The notes: a model not told the origin generated them from the sequence alone. A stretch of DNA of 64,000 nucleotides from Microbacterium sp. AK009 (GCF_013410955.1 NZ_JACCCG010000005.1:62001-126000); one strand, 5' to 3'. Numbered from the stretch's first letter, positions 34,341 to 42,900 are shown. A program made the numbers and translations.

Positions 34341-35450
34341 ATGGCCCTCACCTCCGCTCCCCCGACCGAGACCCCCTCGGCGCCTCAGCTCACCGTCGAC
34401 CAGCGGATCACCACAGGACGCCTCCCGACCTGGGCGCCCTGGGGCATCCTCGGTGCCAGCGTCCTGCTGAGCCTCATGTTCTTCGGCGTGCTCGCCCTCA
34501 CCCCCGAGGGAAGCTTCAACATCGCCGGCTTCGCCGTCGTCGCGGCGCTTGCGTACCTCGTCCTGATCACCGTCGTGTCAAGCGTGGTCGAGGGACGCCG
34601 CAAGGCTGTGGACCGCCTCGTGACGGGGGTGGTGACGACGGCGTTCGCCATCGCCATGGTTCCGCTGGTCTCCCTCGCCTTCACCGCGATCACCAACGGC
34701 ATCGCAGGCATCTCGGCGGAGTTCTTCACCAACTCGATGCGCAACGTCGTCGGCGAAGGCGGCGGTGCGCTCCACGCCATCGTGGGCACGCTCCTCATCA
34801 CCGGCGCAGCCGCGATCATCTCCATCCCCATCGGTCTGTTCACGGCCATCTACCTCGTCGAGTACGGCGAGGGCAAGCGCCTCGCGCGGGGCATCACCTT
34901 CCTCGTCGACGTCATGACCGGCATCCCCTCGATCGTCGCGGGCCTGTTCGCCTACGCCCTCTTCGCCATCTTCTTCGGGCAGGGCATCCGGCTCGGCATC
35001 ATGGGCGCAATCGCCCTCTCGGTGCTGATGATCCCCGTGGTCGTCCGCTCCTGTGAGGAGATGTTGCGGCTCGTGCCCAACGAGCTGCGCGAGGCATCGC
35101 TCGCCCTCGGCGTCCCGAAGTGGCTGACCATCGCGAAGGTGGTCCTCCCCACCGCAATCGGTGGGATCGTCACCGGCATCATGCTCTCCATCGCCCGCGT
35201 CATCGGCGAGACGGCTCCGCTGCTGATCACAGCGGGCTTCACCACGAGCATGAACTACAACCTGTTCGAGGGACGCATGATGACCCTCCCGGTGTTCACC
35301 TACACCCAGTTCATGAACCAGGGCATCCCGGCCGAGGCGTACATCAATCGCGCCTGGGCTGCGGCGCTCGTGCTCATCCTGATCGTCATGGCGCTGAACA
35401 TCATCGCCCGCGTGATCGCCAGCTTCTACGCGCCCTCCAAGGGCCGCTGA
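34341..35450 (+). CDS. pstA: Phosphate ABC transporter permease PstA
   Basis: 369 residues. A proline-rich N-terminal tail ([12 protein letters not shown]) comes before two extra helices, then the transport domain with ATP-binding-protein contact [20 protein letters not shown] (EAA motif). Longer than the E. coli protein because of the N-terminal helices, which is usual in actinobacteria. It forms the membrane channel with PstC. The start lies two bases after the pstC stop, indicating coupled expression. Confidence 0.95.
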   Translation: MALTSAPPTETPSAPQLTVDQRITTGRLPTWAPWGILGASVLLSLMFFGVLALTPEGSFNIAGFAVVAALAYLVLITVVSSVVEGRRKAVDRLVTGVVTTAFAIAMVPLVSLAFTAITNGIAGISAEFFTNSMRNVVGEGGGALHAIVGTLLITGAAAIISIPIGLFTAIYLVEYGEGKRLARGITFLVDVMTGIPSIVAGLFAYALFAIFFGQGIRLGIMGAIALSVLMIPVVVRSCEEMLRLVPNELREASLALGVPKWLTIAKVVLPTAIGGIVTGIMLSIARVIGETAPLLITAGFTTSMNYNLFEGRMMTLPVFTYTQFMNQGIPAEAYINRAWAAALVLILIVMALNIIARVIASFYAPSKGR

Positions 35451-35479
35451 CCCCCTTCTCCACCCGAATCAGAGGAACC

Positions 35480-36259
35480 GTGTCCAAGAGCATCGAAGTC
35501 AACGACCTGAACGTCTACTACGGCGACTTCCTCGCCGTCGAAGGCGTCTCGCTCAACATCGAGCCGCGCAGCGTCACCGCGTTCATCGGACCGTCGGGCT
35601 GCGGCAAGTCGACGTTCCTGCGTACCCTCAACCGCATGCACGAGGTCATCCCCGGGGCTCGCGTGGAGGGCGATGTGCTGCTCGACGGAGACAATCTGTA
35701 CGGCTCCAACGTCGACCCGGTGCTGGTGCGCCGTCAGATCGGCATGGTCTTCCAGCGCCCGAACCCCTTCCCCACGATGTCGATCCGCGACAACGTGCTG
35801 GCCGGCGTGAAGCTGAACAACAAGCGGATGTCGAAGTCCGACGCCGACGGCCTGGTCGAGAAGTCGCTGAAGGGCGCCAACCTCTGGAACGAGGTCAAGG
35901 ACCGCCTCGACCGTCCCGGTTCGAGCCTGTCGGGTGGTCAGCAGCAGCGTCTGTGCATCGCGCGGGCCATCGCCGTCTCTCCCCAGGTTCTGCTGATGGA
36001 CGAGCCCTGCTCCGCGCTCGACCCGATCTCGACCTACGCCATCGAGGAGCTCATCGCCGAGCTGAAGAACGAGTACACCGTCGTCATCGTCACCCACAAC
36101 ATGCAGCAGGCGTCGCGGGTGTCGGACAAGACGGCGTTCTTCAACATCGCCGGCACCGGCAAGCCCGGCAAGCTCATCGAGTACGACGACACCACCACGA
36201 TCTTCACGACGCCCTCCGTGCAGGCCACCGAGGACTACGTCTCGGGCCGCTTCGGCTGA
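35480..36259 (+). CDS. pstB: Phosphate ABC transporter ATP-binding protein
   Basis: 259 residues from GTG 35480, which follows AGAGGAA. Walker [10 protein letters not shown], signature [14 protein letters not shown], Walker [13 protein letters not shown] and the H-loop VIVTHNMQQ are all present. Powers phosphate uptake by PstCA. Last gene of pstSCAB. A GC-rich hairpin and an 18-bp tandem repeat follow. Confidence 0.97.
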   Translation: MSKSIEVNDLNVYYGDFLAVEGVSLNIEPRSVTAFIGPSGCGKSTFLRTLNRMHEVIPGARVEGDVLLDGDNLYGSNVDPVLVRRQIGMVFQRPNPFPTMSIRDNVLAGVKLNNKRMSKSDADGLVEKSLKGANLWNEVKDRLDRPGSSLSGGQQQRLCIARAIAVSPQVLLMDEPCSALDPISTYAIEELIAELKNEYTVVIVTHNMQQASRVSDKTAFFNIAGTGKPGKLIEYDDTTTIFTTPSVQATEDYVSGRFG

Positions 36260-36300
36260 GCCCCCGACCTCCGCCGCGCGGCGCGCCCAGCTGGGGGGCT
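36259..36300 (+). terminator. Hairpin after pstB
   Basis: AGCCCCC at 36259-36265 pairs with GGGGGCT at 36294-36300; the intervening sequence contains the self-complementary CGCCGCGCGGCG. Probable end of the pst operon. Confidence 0.55.
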
Positions 36301-36307
36301 CGGCCCG

Positions 36308-36379
36308 TCGCGCGGCGAGAGTGCTGCGCGCGGCGAGAGTGCTGCGCGCGGCGAGAGTGCTGCGCGCGGCGAGGGCTCT
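36308..36379. repeat. Four 18-bp tandem repeats
   Basis: Three near-identical units of GCGCGCGGCGAGAGTGCT (the first begins TCG) and a diverged fourth at 36362-36379. A further related stretch, TCGCGCGGCGACAG, is found at 36391, inside the 3' end of the next gene, so the array seems to have grown from that gene's end. Confidence 0.8.
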
Positions 36380-36387
36380 GCAGGGCG

Positions 36388-37272
36388 TCAGTCGCGCGGC
36401 GACAGCAGGTACTCGTTCAGGGATGTCGTCAGGGCGGCGTCCAGGGGGATGTCTCGGTCGTCCACGGCGCTGATCGGTGCCGCGAGCCGCACGCTGGAGA
36501 CCAGCCATCCGCCCTCGGCACGTCGGAGCCGCTCGACCGGGATGCGCTCGTAGCCCACCTCGAACCCCCGCGAGGCCAGGTGGGCGAAGAGGCTCAGCTG
36601 CGTCGTTCCGTGCAGGATCCCCGCCGCGGGCTCGGGCGTGACGACGCGGTCGCCGAATCGGAGGATGACCGATGCGGTCGGCGCCTCGAGGACGATGCCG
36701 TCGGACGACACGAAGACGGCGTCATCCGCTCCCCGGCGGTTCGCTTCGCGGATCGCCGCCATGTTCACCGCGTACGACAGGGTCTTCGCACCCAGGAGCA
36801 GCCAGGGCGCGCGGGCGGACGCGCCGCTGTCGACACCCCGATCGAGGGTCACCACGCGCACGCCCTCGCGGCGGACCCGGGAGAAGTCCGGTGCGGGCGA
36901 CGCCGTGACCCAGGCCGTGGGAGCGGGGCCATGGTCTGCTCCGCGGCTCAGGATGAGCTTGATGACGTACTCACCGGTCGGGCACAGCGCCGCGATCTCG
37001 GCCACCGCTGCGCGCCACTGACCGAGGTGCGGGGCCGGGAGGTCGCACAGCCGCGCCGACTGCTCCAGGCGCTCCAGGTGCGCGGTGACCTCCTGCGGGT
37101 GGCCGTCGATGACGCCGATGGACTCGAAAACACCGTCGCCGCGCTGCGCGCTCAGCTCGCCGAGACTCAGGACCGGGCCGGACGGATCGACGGCCGAGAA
37201 GGTGTCGGCGACGTCGGTGCGGTCGTCATCGGATGCGACGGGGTCGATCAACAGGGCGTGGCGCCGGGTCAT
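36388..37272 (-). CDS. PLP-dependent class IV aminotransferase (aminodeoxychorismate lyase or BCAT-like)
   Basis: 294 residues from ATG 37272, 6 bases after TAGGCT; a GTG three bases upstream is possible. N-terminal RGDGVFESIGVIDGHPQEV is the family opening. The PLP-Lys segment is LLGAKTLSYAVNMAA, and VLEAPTASVILRFGD and GILHGTTQLSL are the D-amino-acid-aminotransferase-type phosphate-binding loops. Members include PabC (folate), BCAT and D-amino-acid transaminases; lack of a carboxylate-binding Arg pattern does not let me choose. In M. tuberculosis a homologous gene lies near the nitrobindin and GlnR region, which fits the folate or PABA role. Confidence 0.85.
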   Translation of the reverse strand: MTRRHALLIDPVASDDDRTDVADTFSAVDPSGPVLSLGELSAQRGDGVFESIGVIDGHPQEVTAHLERLEQSARLCDLPAPHLGQWRAAVAEIAALCPTGEYVIKLILSRGADHGPAPTAWVTASPAPDFSRVRREGVRVVTLDRGVDSGASARAPWLLLGAKTLSYAVNMAAIREANRRGADDAVFVSSDGIVLEAPTASVILRFGDRVVTPEPAAGILHGTTQLSLFAHLASRGFEVGYERIPVERLRRAEGGWLVSSVRLAAPISAVDDRDIPLDAALTTSLNEYLLSPRD

Positions 37273-37278
37273 CACTCG

Positions 37279-37284
37279 AGCCTA
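37279..37284 (-). promoter_or_regulatory. -10 element for leaderless aminotransferase
   Basis: TAGGCT (minus strand), 6 bases before the ATG at 37272. Confidence 0.5.
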
Positions 37285-37330
37285 GGTCAGGGACTGGAGG
37301 TGGCGGGAATAGCGCTCGCGTGAGGTCGGT

Positions 37331-37336
37331 TAGACT
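37331..37336 (+). promoter_or_regulatory. -10 element preceding the structured RNA candidate
   Basis: TAGACT on the plus strand; the predicted start, 6-7 bases on, falls at the first base of the hairpin arm at 37343. No clear -35 is seen. Confidence 0.4.
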
Positions 37337-37342
37337 GTTCCA

Positions 37343-37420
37343 GCCGGGCCGCAGTAACCCCGGGCTCCATCTTCTGCCGCTGCGAGCGGCCATGCGCCGA
37401 GAGGCGTTCTGCGGCCCGGC
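37343..37420 (+). ncRNA. Candidate 78-base structured RNA closed by a 12-bp stem
   Basis: GCCGGGCCGCAG at 37343-37354 pairs perfectly with CTGCGGCCCGGC at 37409-37420. Inside are two more hairpins, GCCGCT-GCG-AGCGGC at 37376-37390 and CGCC-GAGA-GGCG at 37395-37406, the latter with a GNRA tetraloop on the plus strand, plus a self-complementary CCCGGG. The multibranched, tetraloop-bearing fold and the promoter on the plus strand favour a small RNA. It lies antisense between two minus-strand genes. I do not recognise the family: no tRNA, SRP or 6C motif. Confidence 0.45.
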
Positions 37421-37436
37421 ACTGTTCATCTCCCGC

Positions 37437-38075
37437 TCAGGTGAGCGCGTCGCGGCGCCACAGGCCCGCGCAGGCTGACAGATCGGCCGCGTAGTCGGTG
37501 AGTCGGAGGGCCCGGGTCGTCAGCGCAGCGGCCCGATCGGGTTCGGTCTTGTCGTAGTCGTCCGCCAGGTGGCTGGCTCCTGACGCCTGCACCCGGCAGA
37601 AGGCCGCGGCCCGTTCGAGCGCGACGGCGAAATCACCTTGGAAGAGTCCGCGCAGCAGTGTGTCGACCAGCTGGACGAGCTCGTCCGGTCCGGCAGGTGC
37701 CGGCGCCCCCGCGATGACCTCGTCGGCGGAGGCGAGTTCGGCACGTCCCCGCTCGTAGAGAAGTGCAGCGGTGCGCGGATCGTCGTGGATCATCAGCTGC
37801 AGAAGATACAGACGCCAGAGTGCTCCCGGCAGACTCTTCGCGGGCGCGTGCGACCACAGCTCGGCGATGTCGTCGATCCCGTGATGATCGGTGAAGGCGA
37901 CGAGGCGGTCCACGATCTCGGCCGTGGGTTCCGAGCGCACCCGGGTCAAAAGCGCCTGCGCGGTGGAGTGGGCCACGCGGGAGACCTCGGCGGGATCGCG
38001 CGAGGCGAACACCCGATCGAACAACTCCGCGGGGCGGCGCACCGGCTTGTGGAATTCCCTCGATCCGTCACTCAC
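37437..38075 (-). CDS. Conserved helical protein of unknown function
   Basis: 212 residues from the GTG at 38075, which lies 7 bases after TAGCGT; a GTG at 38084 is less likely. Almost wholly helical, no membrane segment or signal peptide. Readable stretches include REFHKPVRRPAELFDRVFASRD, SLPGALWRLYLLQLMIHDD and DDYDKTEPDRAAALTTRALRL. The pattern resembles TPR- or four-helix-type repeats, but I do not recognise a family. In this neighbourhood it may be co-transcribed with the downstream aminotransferase, though a separate -10 and the RNA element lie between. Some databases give homologues the name of an RNA polymerase subunit, which I would not trust. Confidence 0.7.
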   Translation of the reverse strand: MSDGSREFHKPVRRPAELFDRVFASRDPAEVSRVAHSTAQALLTRVRSEPTAEIVDRLVAFTDHHGIDDIAELWSHAPAKSLPGALWRLYLLQLMIHDDPRTAALLYERGRAELASADEVIAGAPAPAGPDELVQLVDTLLRGLFQGDFAVALERAAAFCRVQASGASHLADDYDKTEPDRAAALTTRALRLTDYAADLSACAGLWRRDALT

Positions 38076-38082
38076 CCGAACC

Positions 38083-38088
38083 ACGCTA
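38083..38088 (-). promoter_or_regulatory. -10 element for the unknown helical protein
   Basis: TAGCGT (minus strand), 7 bases before the GTG at 38075. Confidence 0.5.
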
Positions 38089-38115
38089 CCCCCGTCTCCG
38101 GTCGGGCGGCGGGTC

Positions 38116-38961
38116 TCAGGCGTCGGTGGCGATCGCGACCAGGGGGTCGGAGGTGGGAAGGCCCGTCGGCGAACCGCCCGCCGGCTCGACCGACATCGCG
38201 ATGGTGTCGCCGTCCTCGAAGCTCGCCTCCAGCAGCGTCACGGCCTCCCCGCCCGGTGCCGGCAAGAAGGTTCCCGCAGAGGTCACCTCGTCGCCCCGGA
38301 GGACCCAGAGCTCGAAGACCTGGTCGTCGGTGAGTTGCTGCAGACCGTCGGTGACGACGACGGCCTGCTCGAGCGAGGCCGACCAGCGGGCCGTCACGAC
38401 ACCGCCGTCGGCGGCCTCAGCGGTCACCGATGCGGCGTCGGGGGCGGCCTCGATGGCGGCGAGCGCGACCTGCGCGGGCGTGCGGTTGAGGTACTCGTTC
38501 ACCGACGCGGCGCCGAACCCGAGCGCGACCAGGAGGACGCAGCTCGCCGCCAGGGCGAGCAGGCCCCGCGTCCATCGGCGTCGGACGACCGCGATCGCTC
38601 CGGTCGTGGCGGGGTGGGCGTCGTCGTCGCCGGTGCGCGGCGCGGCGGACTCGACATCATCCGTGGTCGTGGGATCTGTGGTGTCCTGCACCGCAGCCAA
38701 GAGGCCGGTGGCCGAGGAGATCTCCGTCTCCCTCTCGGCCCCGCCGGTGATCCGCGCCATGAGCATGTCGCGCACGGCGGGCGGCGGGGCGGCGGCAGGT
38801 GCCATGTCGGCGAGGAGGGCGGCGGACTCCAGGGCGTCATCGACGTGGTGAGCCCACTCGGGATGAGCGTTCCGCGCCTGCTCGAACGCACGCGCATCGT
38901 CGACGGACAGCGCGTCGAGAGCGAAGCCGGCCGCAAGCTCGGCGAATTCCTCTTCGTTCAC
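38116..38961 (-). CDS. rskA: Anti-sigma-K factor RskA
   Basis: 281 residues from the GTG that overlaps the sigK stop. Cytoplasmic N-terminal anti-sigma domain (EEFAELAAGFALDALSVDD and PEWAHHVDDALE; about 1-70), an Asp/Thr-rich linker, one membrane helix (RRRWTRGLLALAASCVLLVALGF, about residues 125-148), and an extracytoplasmic RskA C-terminal domain (QVFELWVLRGDEVTSAGTF, TIAMSVEPAGGSPTG). It holds SigK at the membrane until regulated proteolysis releases it. The homologous system in M. tuberculosis controls the secreted antigens MPT70/MPT83, which are fasciclin proteins; a fasciclin gene lies upstream here as well. Confidence 0.9.
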   Translation of the reverse strand: MNEEEFAELAAGFALDALSVDDARAFEQARNAHPEWAHHVDDALESAALLADMAPAAAPPPAVRDMLMARITGGAERETEISSATGLLAAVQDTTDPTTTDDVESAAPRTGDDDAHPATTGAIAVVRRRWTRGLLALAASCVLLVALGFGAASVNEYLNRTPAQVALAAIEAAPDAASVTAEAADGGVVTARWSASLEQAVVVTDGLQQLTDDQVFELWVLRGDEVTSAGTFLPAPGGEAVTLLEASFEDGDTIAMSVEPAGGSPTGLPTSDPLVAIATDA

Positions 38962-39557
38962 GTCGTCACCCCCATCTCCACGCGCAGTCGCGAGAGACCG
39001 TCCCGCATCCTGGTCTTGATCGTTCCGAGCGGCGCTCCCACGAGCGCCGCGATTTCGCTCTGACTGTAACCACCGAAGTACGCGAGGGTCAGTGCCTCCC
39101 GCTGCGCATCCGGCAGGGTCTCGAGCGCCCGATTGACTTTTTCTGCTTCCAGGCGGAGCTCCACGTGCTCGGAAACCGTGTCGTGGGCGACCCCGAGGTC
39201 GCGATAGCCCACGCGGATGTCGCGATCGGAACTCGACTGCGACGACCGGACCCGGTCGACCGCGCGGCGATGTGCGATCGTGAGCACCCACGTTCTGCCC
39301 TGACCCTTGTTCGGGGCGAAGCGGGAAGCGGATTGCCAGACTTCGAGGAAGACCTCTTGGAGCACCTCTTCGCTCTGGGACCGGTCGACGAGCACGCGCA
39401 GGATCAGGCCGAACACCCGCGGCGAGAGCATGTCGTAGAGCCGTGTGAACGCGTCGGCGTCGCCCTGAGCAACCTGCTGGAGAAGATCTCCGACGTGGTC
39501 CGCGTGCGGTTCGCCCTCGCGCACGTCCGCTCCGTCGATCACCACATCCAACAGCAT
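38958..39557 (-). CDS. sigK: ECF sigma factor SigK
   Basis: 199 residues from ATG 39557, preceded by GGAGGGAG. Region 2 about 25-95 (DADAFTRLYDMLSPRVFGLI; LQEVFLEVWQSASRF; RTWVLTIAHRRAVD) and region 4 about 130-190 (PDAQREALTLAYFGGYSQSEIA; GTIKTRMRDGLSRLR). Coupled to rskA by GTGA. The longer frame to 39653 is not supported. It should direct RNA polymerase to CCATCC/CCGAAC-type promoters; one such promoter lies 27 bases before a divergent fasciclin gene (39655-39681). Confidence 0.9.
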   Translation of the reverse strand: MLLDVVIDGADVREGEPHADHVGDLLQQVAQGDADAFTRLYDMLSPRVFGLILRVLVDRSQSEEVLQEVFLEVWQSASRFAPNKGQGRTWVLTIAHRRAVDRVRSSQSSSDRDIRVGYRDLGVAHDTVSEHVELRLEAEKVNRALETLPDAQREALTLAYFGGYSQSEIAALVGAPLGTIKTRMRDGLSRLRVEMGVTT

Positions 39558-39654
39558 GCCGTACTCCCTCCGGAATCCCGATTCCGCCGCTCGGTCGACA
39601 CCTGTTCGTTGCGATCCCTCCACCGGTTCGTCAGAACACGACATCCGTCGCATC

Positions 39655-39681
39655 CCATCCGATCCGCGAGGGGTTCCGAAC
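39655..39681 (+). promoter_or_regulatory. SigK-type promoter for the fasciclin gene
   Basis: CCATCC at 39655-39660 and CCGAAC at 39676-39681, 15 bases apart, closely match the mycobacterial SigK consensus as I remember it (CCATCC-N16/17-CCGAAT). It points to the fasciclin gene. The gap to sigK on the other strand holds no comparable element. Confidence 0.65.
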
Positions 39682-39763
39682 GACCCGTTGTACCCGCTGA
39701 ACCCAGTGGGGTCCCTGCACCGGGGACGCGGCCCGTGCCGCTTCGACTATCAGGAGGAACGCA

Positions 39764-40435
39764 ATGTCACGCAAGACTCGTCTCACCGCCGGTCTTTCCC
39801 TCGCCTTCGCTGCGACGCTCGCGCTGAGCGCCTGTTCGTCCGGCGCCGGCACCGCGGAAGACACCATGGAGCCCTCGATGGAGCCGTCGACGGAGGCCTC
39901 GTCGCCCGCCATGGAAGAGGACATGGCCATGGACCCGGCCGCCAACCTCGTCGGCCCCGGTTGCGAGGCCTACGCCGAGCAGGTGCCCGACGGCGCCGGT
40001 TCGATCGAGGGCATGTCGACCGAGCCCGTCGCGGTGGCCGCATCCAACAACCCGCTGCTGAGCACTCTCGTGCAGGCTGTCAGCGGCCAGCTCAACCCCG
40101 AGGTCGACCTCGTCGACACGCTGAACGGCGACGAGTTCACCGTCTTCGCTCCGGTCAACGACGCGTTCGCCGCGCTCGACCCGGCGACCCTCGAGTCCTT
40201 GAAGACCGACACCGCGGGCCTCACCTCGATCCTCACGTACCACGTGGTGCCCGGTCAGCTGTCGCCCGACGAGGTCGTCGGCACGCAGACCACGGTCCAG
40301 GGCGCTGACCTCGAGGTCACCGGCTCGGGTGACGAGCTCATGGTCAACGAGGCCAGCGTGATCTGCGGTGGCGTCGTCACCGCCAACGCCACGGTCTACC
40401 TGATCGACTCGGTCCTGACGCCGCCGGCTCAGTGA
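39764..40435 (+). CDS. Fasciclin-domain lipoprotein (MPT83-like)
   Basis: 223 residues. Signal peptide with lipobox LSACSS, a Met/Glu/Ser/Thr-rich linker (residues about 30-60), then one FAS1 domain of about 130 residues with [14 protein letters not shown] and YHVVPGQLS (H1 and H2 boxes) ending in [16 protein letters not shown]1 proteins act in cell adhesion or envelope functions. M. tuberculosis MPT83 is a homologous lipoprotein under SigK control, and here a SigK-type promoter and sigK-rskA lie adjacent. RBS CAGGAGGAA precedes the ATG. A strong terminator follows. Confidence 0.93.
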   Translation: MSRKTRLTAGLSLAFAATLALSACSSGAGTAEDTMEPSMEPSTEASSPAMEEDMAMDPAANLVGPGCEAYAEQVPDGAGSIEGMSTEPVAVAASNNPLLSTLVQAVSGQLNPEVDLVDTLNGDEFTVFAPVNDAFAALDPATLESLKTDTAGLTSILTYHVVPGQLSPDEVVGTQTTVQGADLEVTGSGDELMVNEASVICGGVVTANATVYLIDSVLTPPAQ

Positions 40436-40482
40436 CCTGATGCTCCCGGCCGTATCTGGGGTACGACCGGGTGAATGGGGCG

Positions 40483-40526
40483 GCGCGACCGCCGGTGCCT
40501 GGCGAGGTGGGCACCGGCGGTCGCGC
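40483..40526 (+). terminator. Intrinsic terminator after the fasciclin gene
   Basis: A perfect 17-bp stem (GCGCGACCGCCGGTGCC and its complement) with a 10-base loop, followed by TGTTT. Confidence 0.9.
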
Positions 40527-40562
40527 TGTTTCCGCGTGAGCGGCCATCCCGCGCGACACCAG

Positions 40563-40568
40563 TAGGCT
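40563..40568 (+). promoter_or_regulatory. -10 element of the tRNA-Lys gene
   Basis: TAGGCT, 8 bases before the tRNA 5' end. Confidence 0.45.
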
Positions 40569-40576
40569 GGAACCGC

Positions 40577-40649
40577 GGGCCTCTAGCTCAGTCGGTAGAG
40601 CATCGGACTTTTAATCCGCGGGTCGTGGGTTCGAGCCCCACGGGGCCCA
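40577..40649 (+). tRNA. tRNA-Lys (anticodon TTT)
   Basis: 73 bases; acceptor stem GGGCCTC/GGGGCCC, T arm GTGGG-TTCGAGC-CCCAC, and anticodon loop CTTTTAA with anticodon TTT at 40610-40612. The discriminator base is A; no CCA is encoded. The outermost pair of the anticodon stem is a mismatch. Confidence 0.95.
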
Positions 40650-40711
40650 CCGCTTCCCCTGCACGGTCGGCGCAATTCGTCAAGGACCCCGGTTCGGGTC
40701 CTCTCCCCCCG

Positions 40712-40717
40712 TACCGT
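40712..40717 (+). promoter_or_regulatory. -10 element for leaderless kinase gene
   Basis: TACCGT, 7 bases before the ATG at 40725. Confidence 0.55.
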
Positions 40718-40724
40718 TTCAGGT

Positions 40725-42314
40725 ATGTCGCCGGCCGATCCTCCCTTGCTGTCCGGGCGCTATCGCGTCGGGGAGTGCATCGGCGAAGGCGGGATGGCAC
40801 GGGTCTACCGTGCGGAGGACGTCGCCCTCGGGCGCACCGTCGCCATCAAACGGATGCGGGAATCCATCGACGACGATCAGCCGCGCGTGCGGTCGGAGAT
40901 GCGGCTTCTCGCCGGGCTCAGCCATCCCTCGCTCGTGACGCTCCTGGACGCGCATCTCGGCGACGAGACCCCCGGCGGCGAGGGGGATTTCCTGGTGATG
41001 GAGTACGTCGAGGGCCCCACCCTGGCCGAGTGTCTGAGCAACGGGCCGCTGCCCCCCGCCACGGCTGCAGCACTCGCGATGGATCTCGCGGATGCGCTAC
41101 ACACGGTGCATGAGGCGGGAATCGTGCACCGCGACATCAAGCCGTCCAACATCCTGCTTTCGCCGTCGCCGCTGCCCATGCGGCAGTTCCGGGCCAAGCT
41201 CGCCGACTTCGGCATCGCCTACCTCCACGACAGCGCGCGGATCACCTCTCCCGGCCTCGTCCTGGGCACCGCCGCCTACCTCGCTCCCGAGCAGGTCAGG
41301 GGCGACACGCCCACCCCGGCAGTGGATGTGTTCTCGCTGGGCCTTGTCATCATCGAGGCGCTCACCGGCCTTCGCGCCTATCGAAGCGGCACGGGAGCCG
41401 AAGCTCTTGTGGCGCGGCTCGCTTCCGCACCGGCGATCCCCGCCGACCTCGACGATGGATGGCGCGAGCTCCTCGTCGCCATGACCTCGCTCGACCCGCG
41501 GGACCGCCCGACCGCGCTCGATGTCGCCGTCGCCGCATCCGCACTCACCACCACCGGTGTGATGATCGCCATGCCGCCGGCCGCGCCGGCGCCGGCGCCC
41601 GCGCCGTCAGCGGACCTCGTCCTGGAGCCGGCGATGTCGGGGCGGGACCTGGACATCTTCGATCTTCCCGCCACGATGCCGACCGCGCTGCCCATGGCTG
41701 CGACGACGGACGAGGCGCCCATCCCGATGGAGGACGCCCCGAGTCGTCGCGCGACGCGCACCGAGCGCACCCGACGCTCCCGCCGCGTGACTGCCCTGTG
41801 GAGCGCCGCCGCCGTGGCCGCGGTCCTGATCGTCGGGGTCGTCGGCGCCTTCTCGGGCGCGTTCGGCACCGCCGGATCGTTGACCCCTGTGGTGTCGGAG
41901 CCCACGCCCGCACGGATCCTGCCGGCGCCCGACCCCACGGAGGAGTCCGCGGAGGATGCGGGCACGGCTCCAGCGCCGGTTCTGGACTCGGTGCCGGCAT
42001 CGGACACCGAGCTCCGCACGGATGACGCACCGGTCACGGATCCGCAGACGCCGCCCCCTCCCGCGGTGAGTCCGCGTCCGACGGAGTCGCCCGCGACGGC
42101 GCGTCCGAGCCCTACCCCCACGGGTGGCGATGTCGACGAGGAGGGCGAGACGGAACCGTCTCCCACGCCCTCGGCACCCAGCCCCGAGCCGACGCAGACG
42201 GTACCGGAGGAGAACGAGTCACCGGGCACCGGCGCCGGCGACGGTCCCGGCACCGGGATCCCCGATCCGCTCGCCCCTCCCCCCATCGAGGGCGAGTCGG
42301 GTTCGCCCAGCTGA
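40725..42314 (+). CDS. Membrane Ser/Thr protein kinase (PknB-like)
   Basis: 529 residues. Kinase domain about 10-275: GEGGMARVYRAED (P-loop), VAIKRM (catalytic Lys), IVHRDIKPSN (HRD with catalytic Asp), LADFGIAYL (DFG) and YLAPEQ (APE). A Pro/Ala-rich linker, then a single membrane helix (VTALWSAAAVAAVLIVGVVGAF, about 353-376). The extracellular part, about 150 residues, is Pro/Thr/Glu-rich and disordered, with no PASTA repeats, so its ligand is not obvious. The kinase may regulate cell wall or division proteins; the class A PBP in this window does carry PASTA domains. Leaderless start. Confidence 0.92.
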   Translation: MSPADPPLLSGRYRVGECIGEGGMARVYRAEDVALGRTVAIKRMRESIDDDQPRVRSEMRLLAGLSHPSLVTLLDAHLGDETPGGEGDFLVMEYVEGPTLAECLSNGPLPPATAAALAMDLADALHTVHEAGIVHRDIKPSNILLSPSPLPMRQFRAKLADFGIAYLHDSARITSPGLVLGTAAYLAPEQVRGDTPTPAVDVFSLGLVIIEALTGLRAYRSGTGAEALVARLASAPAIPADLDDGWRELLVAMTSLDPRDRPTALDVAVAASALTTTGVMIAMPPAAPAPAPAPSADLVLEPAMSGRDLDIFDLPATMPTALPMAATTDEAPIPMEDAPSRRATRTERTRRSRRVTALWSAAAVAAVLIVGVVGAFSGAFGTAGSLTPVVSEPTPARILPAPDPTEESAEDAGTAPAPVLDSVPASDTELRTDDAPVTDPQTPPPPAVSPRPTESPATARPSPTPTGGDVDEEGETEPSPTPSAPSPEPTQTVPEENESPGTGAGDGPGTGIPDPLAPPPIEGESGSPS

Positions 42315-42315
42315 C

Positions 42316-42894
42316 TCAGCGCTGCGAAAGAACGAGCTCGGCGCCGGCGCGCTGGATCTCGTCGAGCGCTCGGGCGCTCGAATCCGGGTGCACGCCCGCG
42401 ATGAGGTCGGTCAGCACCCGGACCCGTCGCCCAGCGGCGAGTGCGTCCAGGGCGGAAGCCCGCACGCAGTAGTCCGTCGCGATCCCCGCGACGTCGATGT
42501 CGATGATGCCGTGGGCGTCGAGCAGCTGGGCAGCGGTGGCGCCGTCATCCGCGTGCCCTTCGAACAGTGAATAGGCGGGCAGGCCCTGCCCCTTCTTCAG
42601 GTGGTGGGTCACCGCCGACGTGTCGAACAGCTCGTCGTACTCCGCGCCGTACGTGCCGGCGACGCAGTGCGGCGGCCAGGTGTCGACGAAATCCGGGGTG
42701 GCGGAGAAGTGCCCGCCGTTGTCGTTGTCGGGGTCGTGCCAGTCGCGCGACGCCACGATCATCGCGTAGTCCTCGGCGTGCTGGGAGAGGAACTGCGATA
42801 CCCGCAATGCGACCTCATCTCCCCCGGCCACACCGAGCGCACCGCGCTCCGTGAAGTCGTTCTGCAGATCGACGATGAACAGCGCACGGGTCAT
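42316..42894 (-). CDS. pncA: Nicotinamidase (pyrazinamidase)
   Basis: 192 residues of the isochorismatase-like fold. Catalytic triad: Asp in IVDLQNDFTERG, Lys in HHLKKGQGL and Cys in GIATDYCVRASALDA. The metal-binding stretch is SRDWHDPDN with GHFSATPDFVDTWPPHC. It hydrolyses nicotinamide to nicotinate for NAD salvage and would activate pyrazinamide. Leaderless start with TAGGCT 6 bases upstream; it converges tail to tail with the kinase (1 base apart). Confidence 0.95.
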   Translation of the reverse strand: MTRALFIVDLQNDFTERGALGVAGGDEVALRVSQFLSQHAEDYAMIVASRDWHDPDNDNGGHFSATPDFVDTWPPHCVAGTYGAEYDELFDTSAVTHHLKKGQGLPAYSLFEGHADDGATAAQLLDAHGIIDIDVAGIATDYCVRASALDALAAGRRVRVLTDLIAGVHPDSSARALDEIQRAGAELVLSQR

Positions 42895-42900
42895 GCGTCG

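Noticed and set aside
32129..34351. 740-residue minus-strand reading frame opposite pstS/pstC
   Set aside because: Antisense to well-supported pst genes, Glu/Asp/Arg-rich shadow with no domain.
36308..36379. CRISPR-like array
   Set aside because: Contiguous 18-bp tandem units with no spacers and no cas genes.
37343..37420. tRNA, SRP 4.5S RNA or 6C RNA
   Set aside because: Lacks the TTC-arm of a tRNA, the GGAAG core of SRP RNA and the C-rich loops of 6C; kept only as an unknown RNA candidate.
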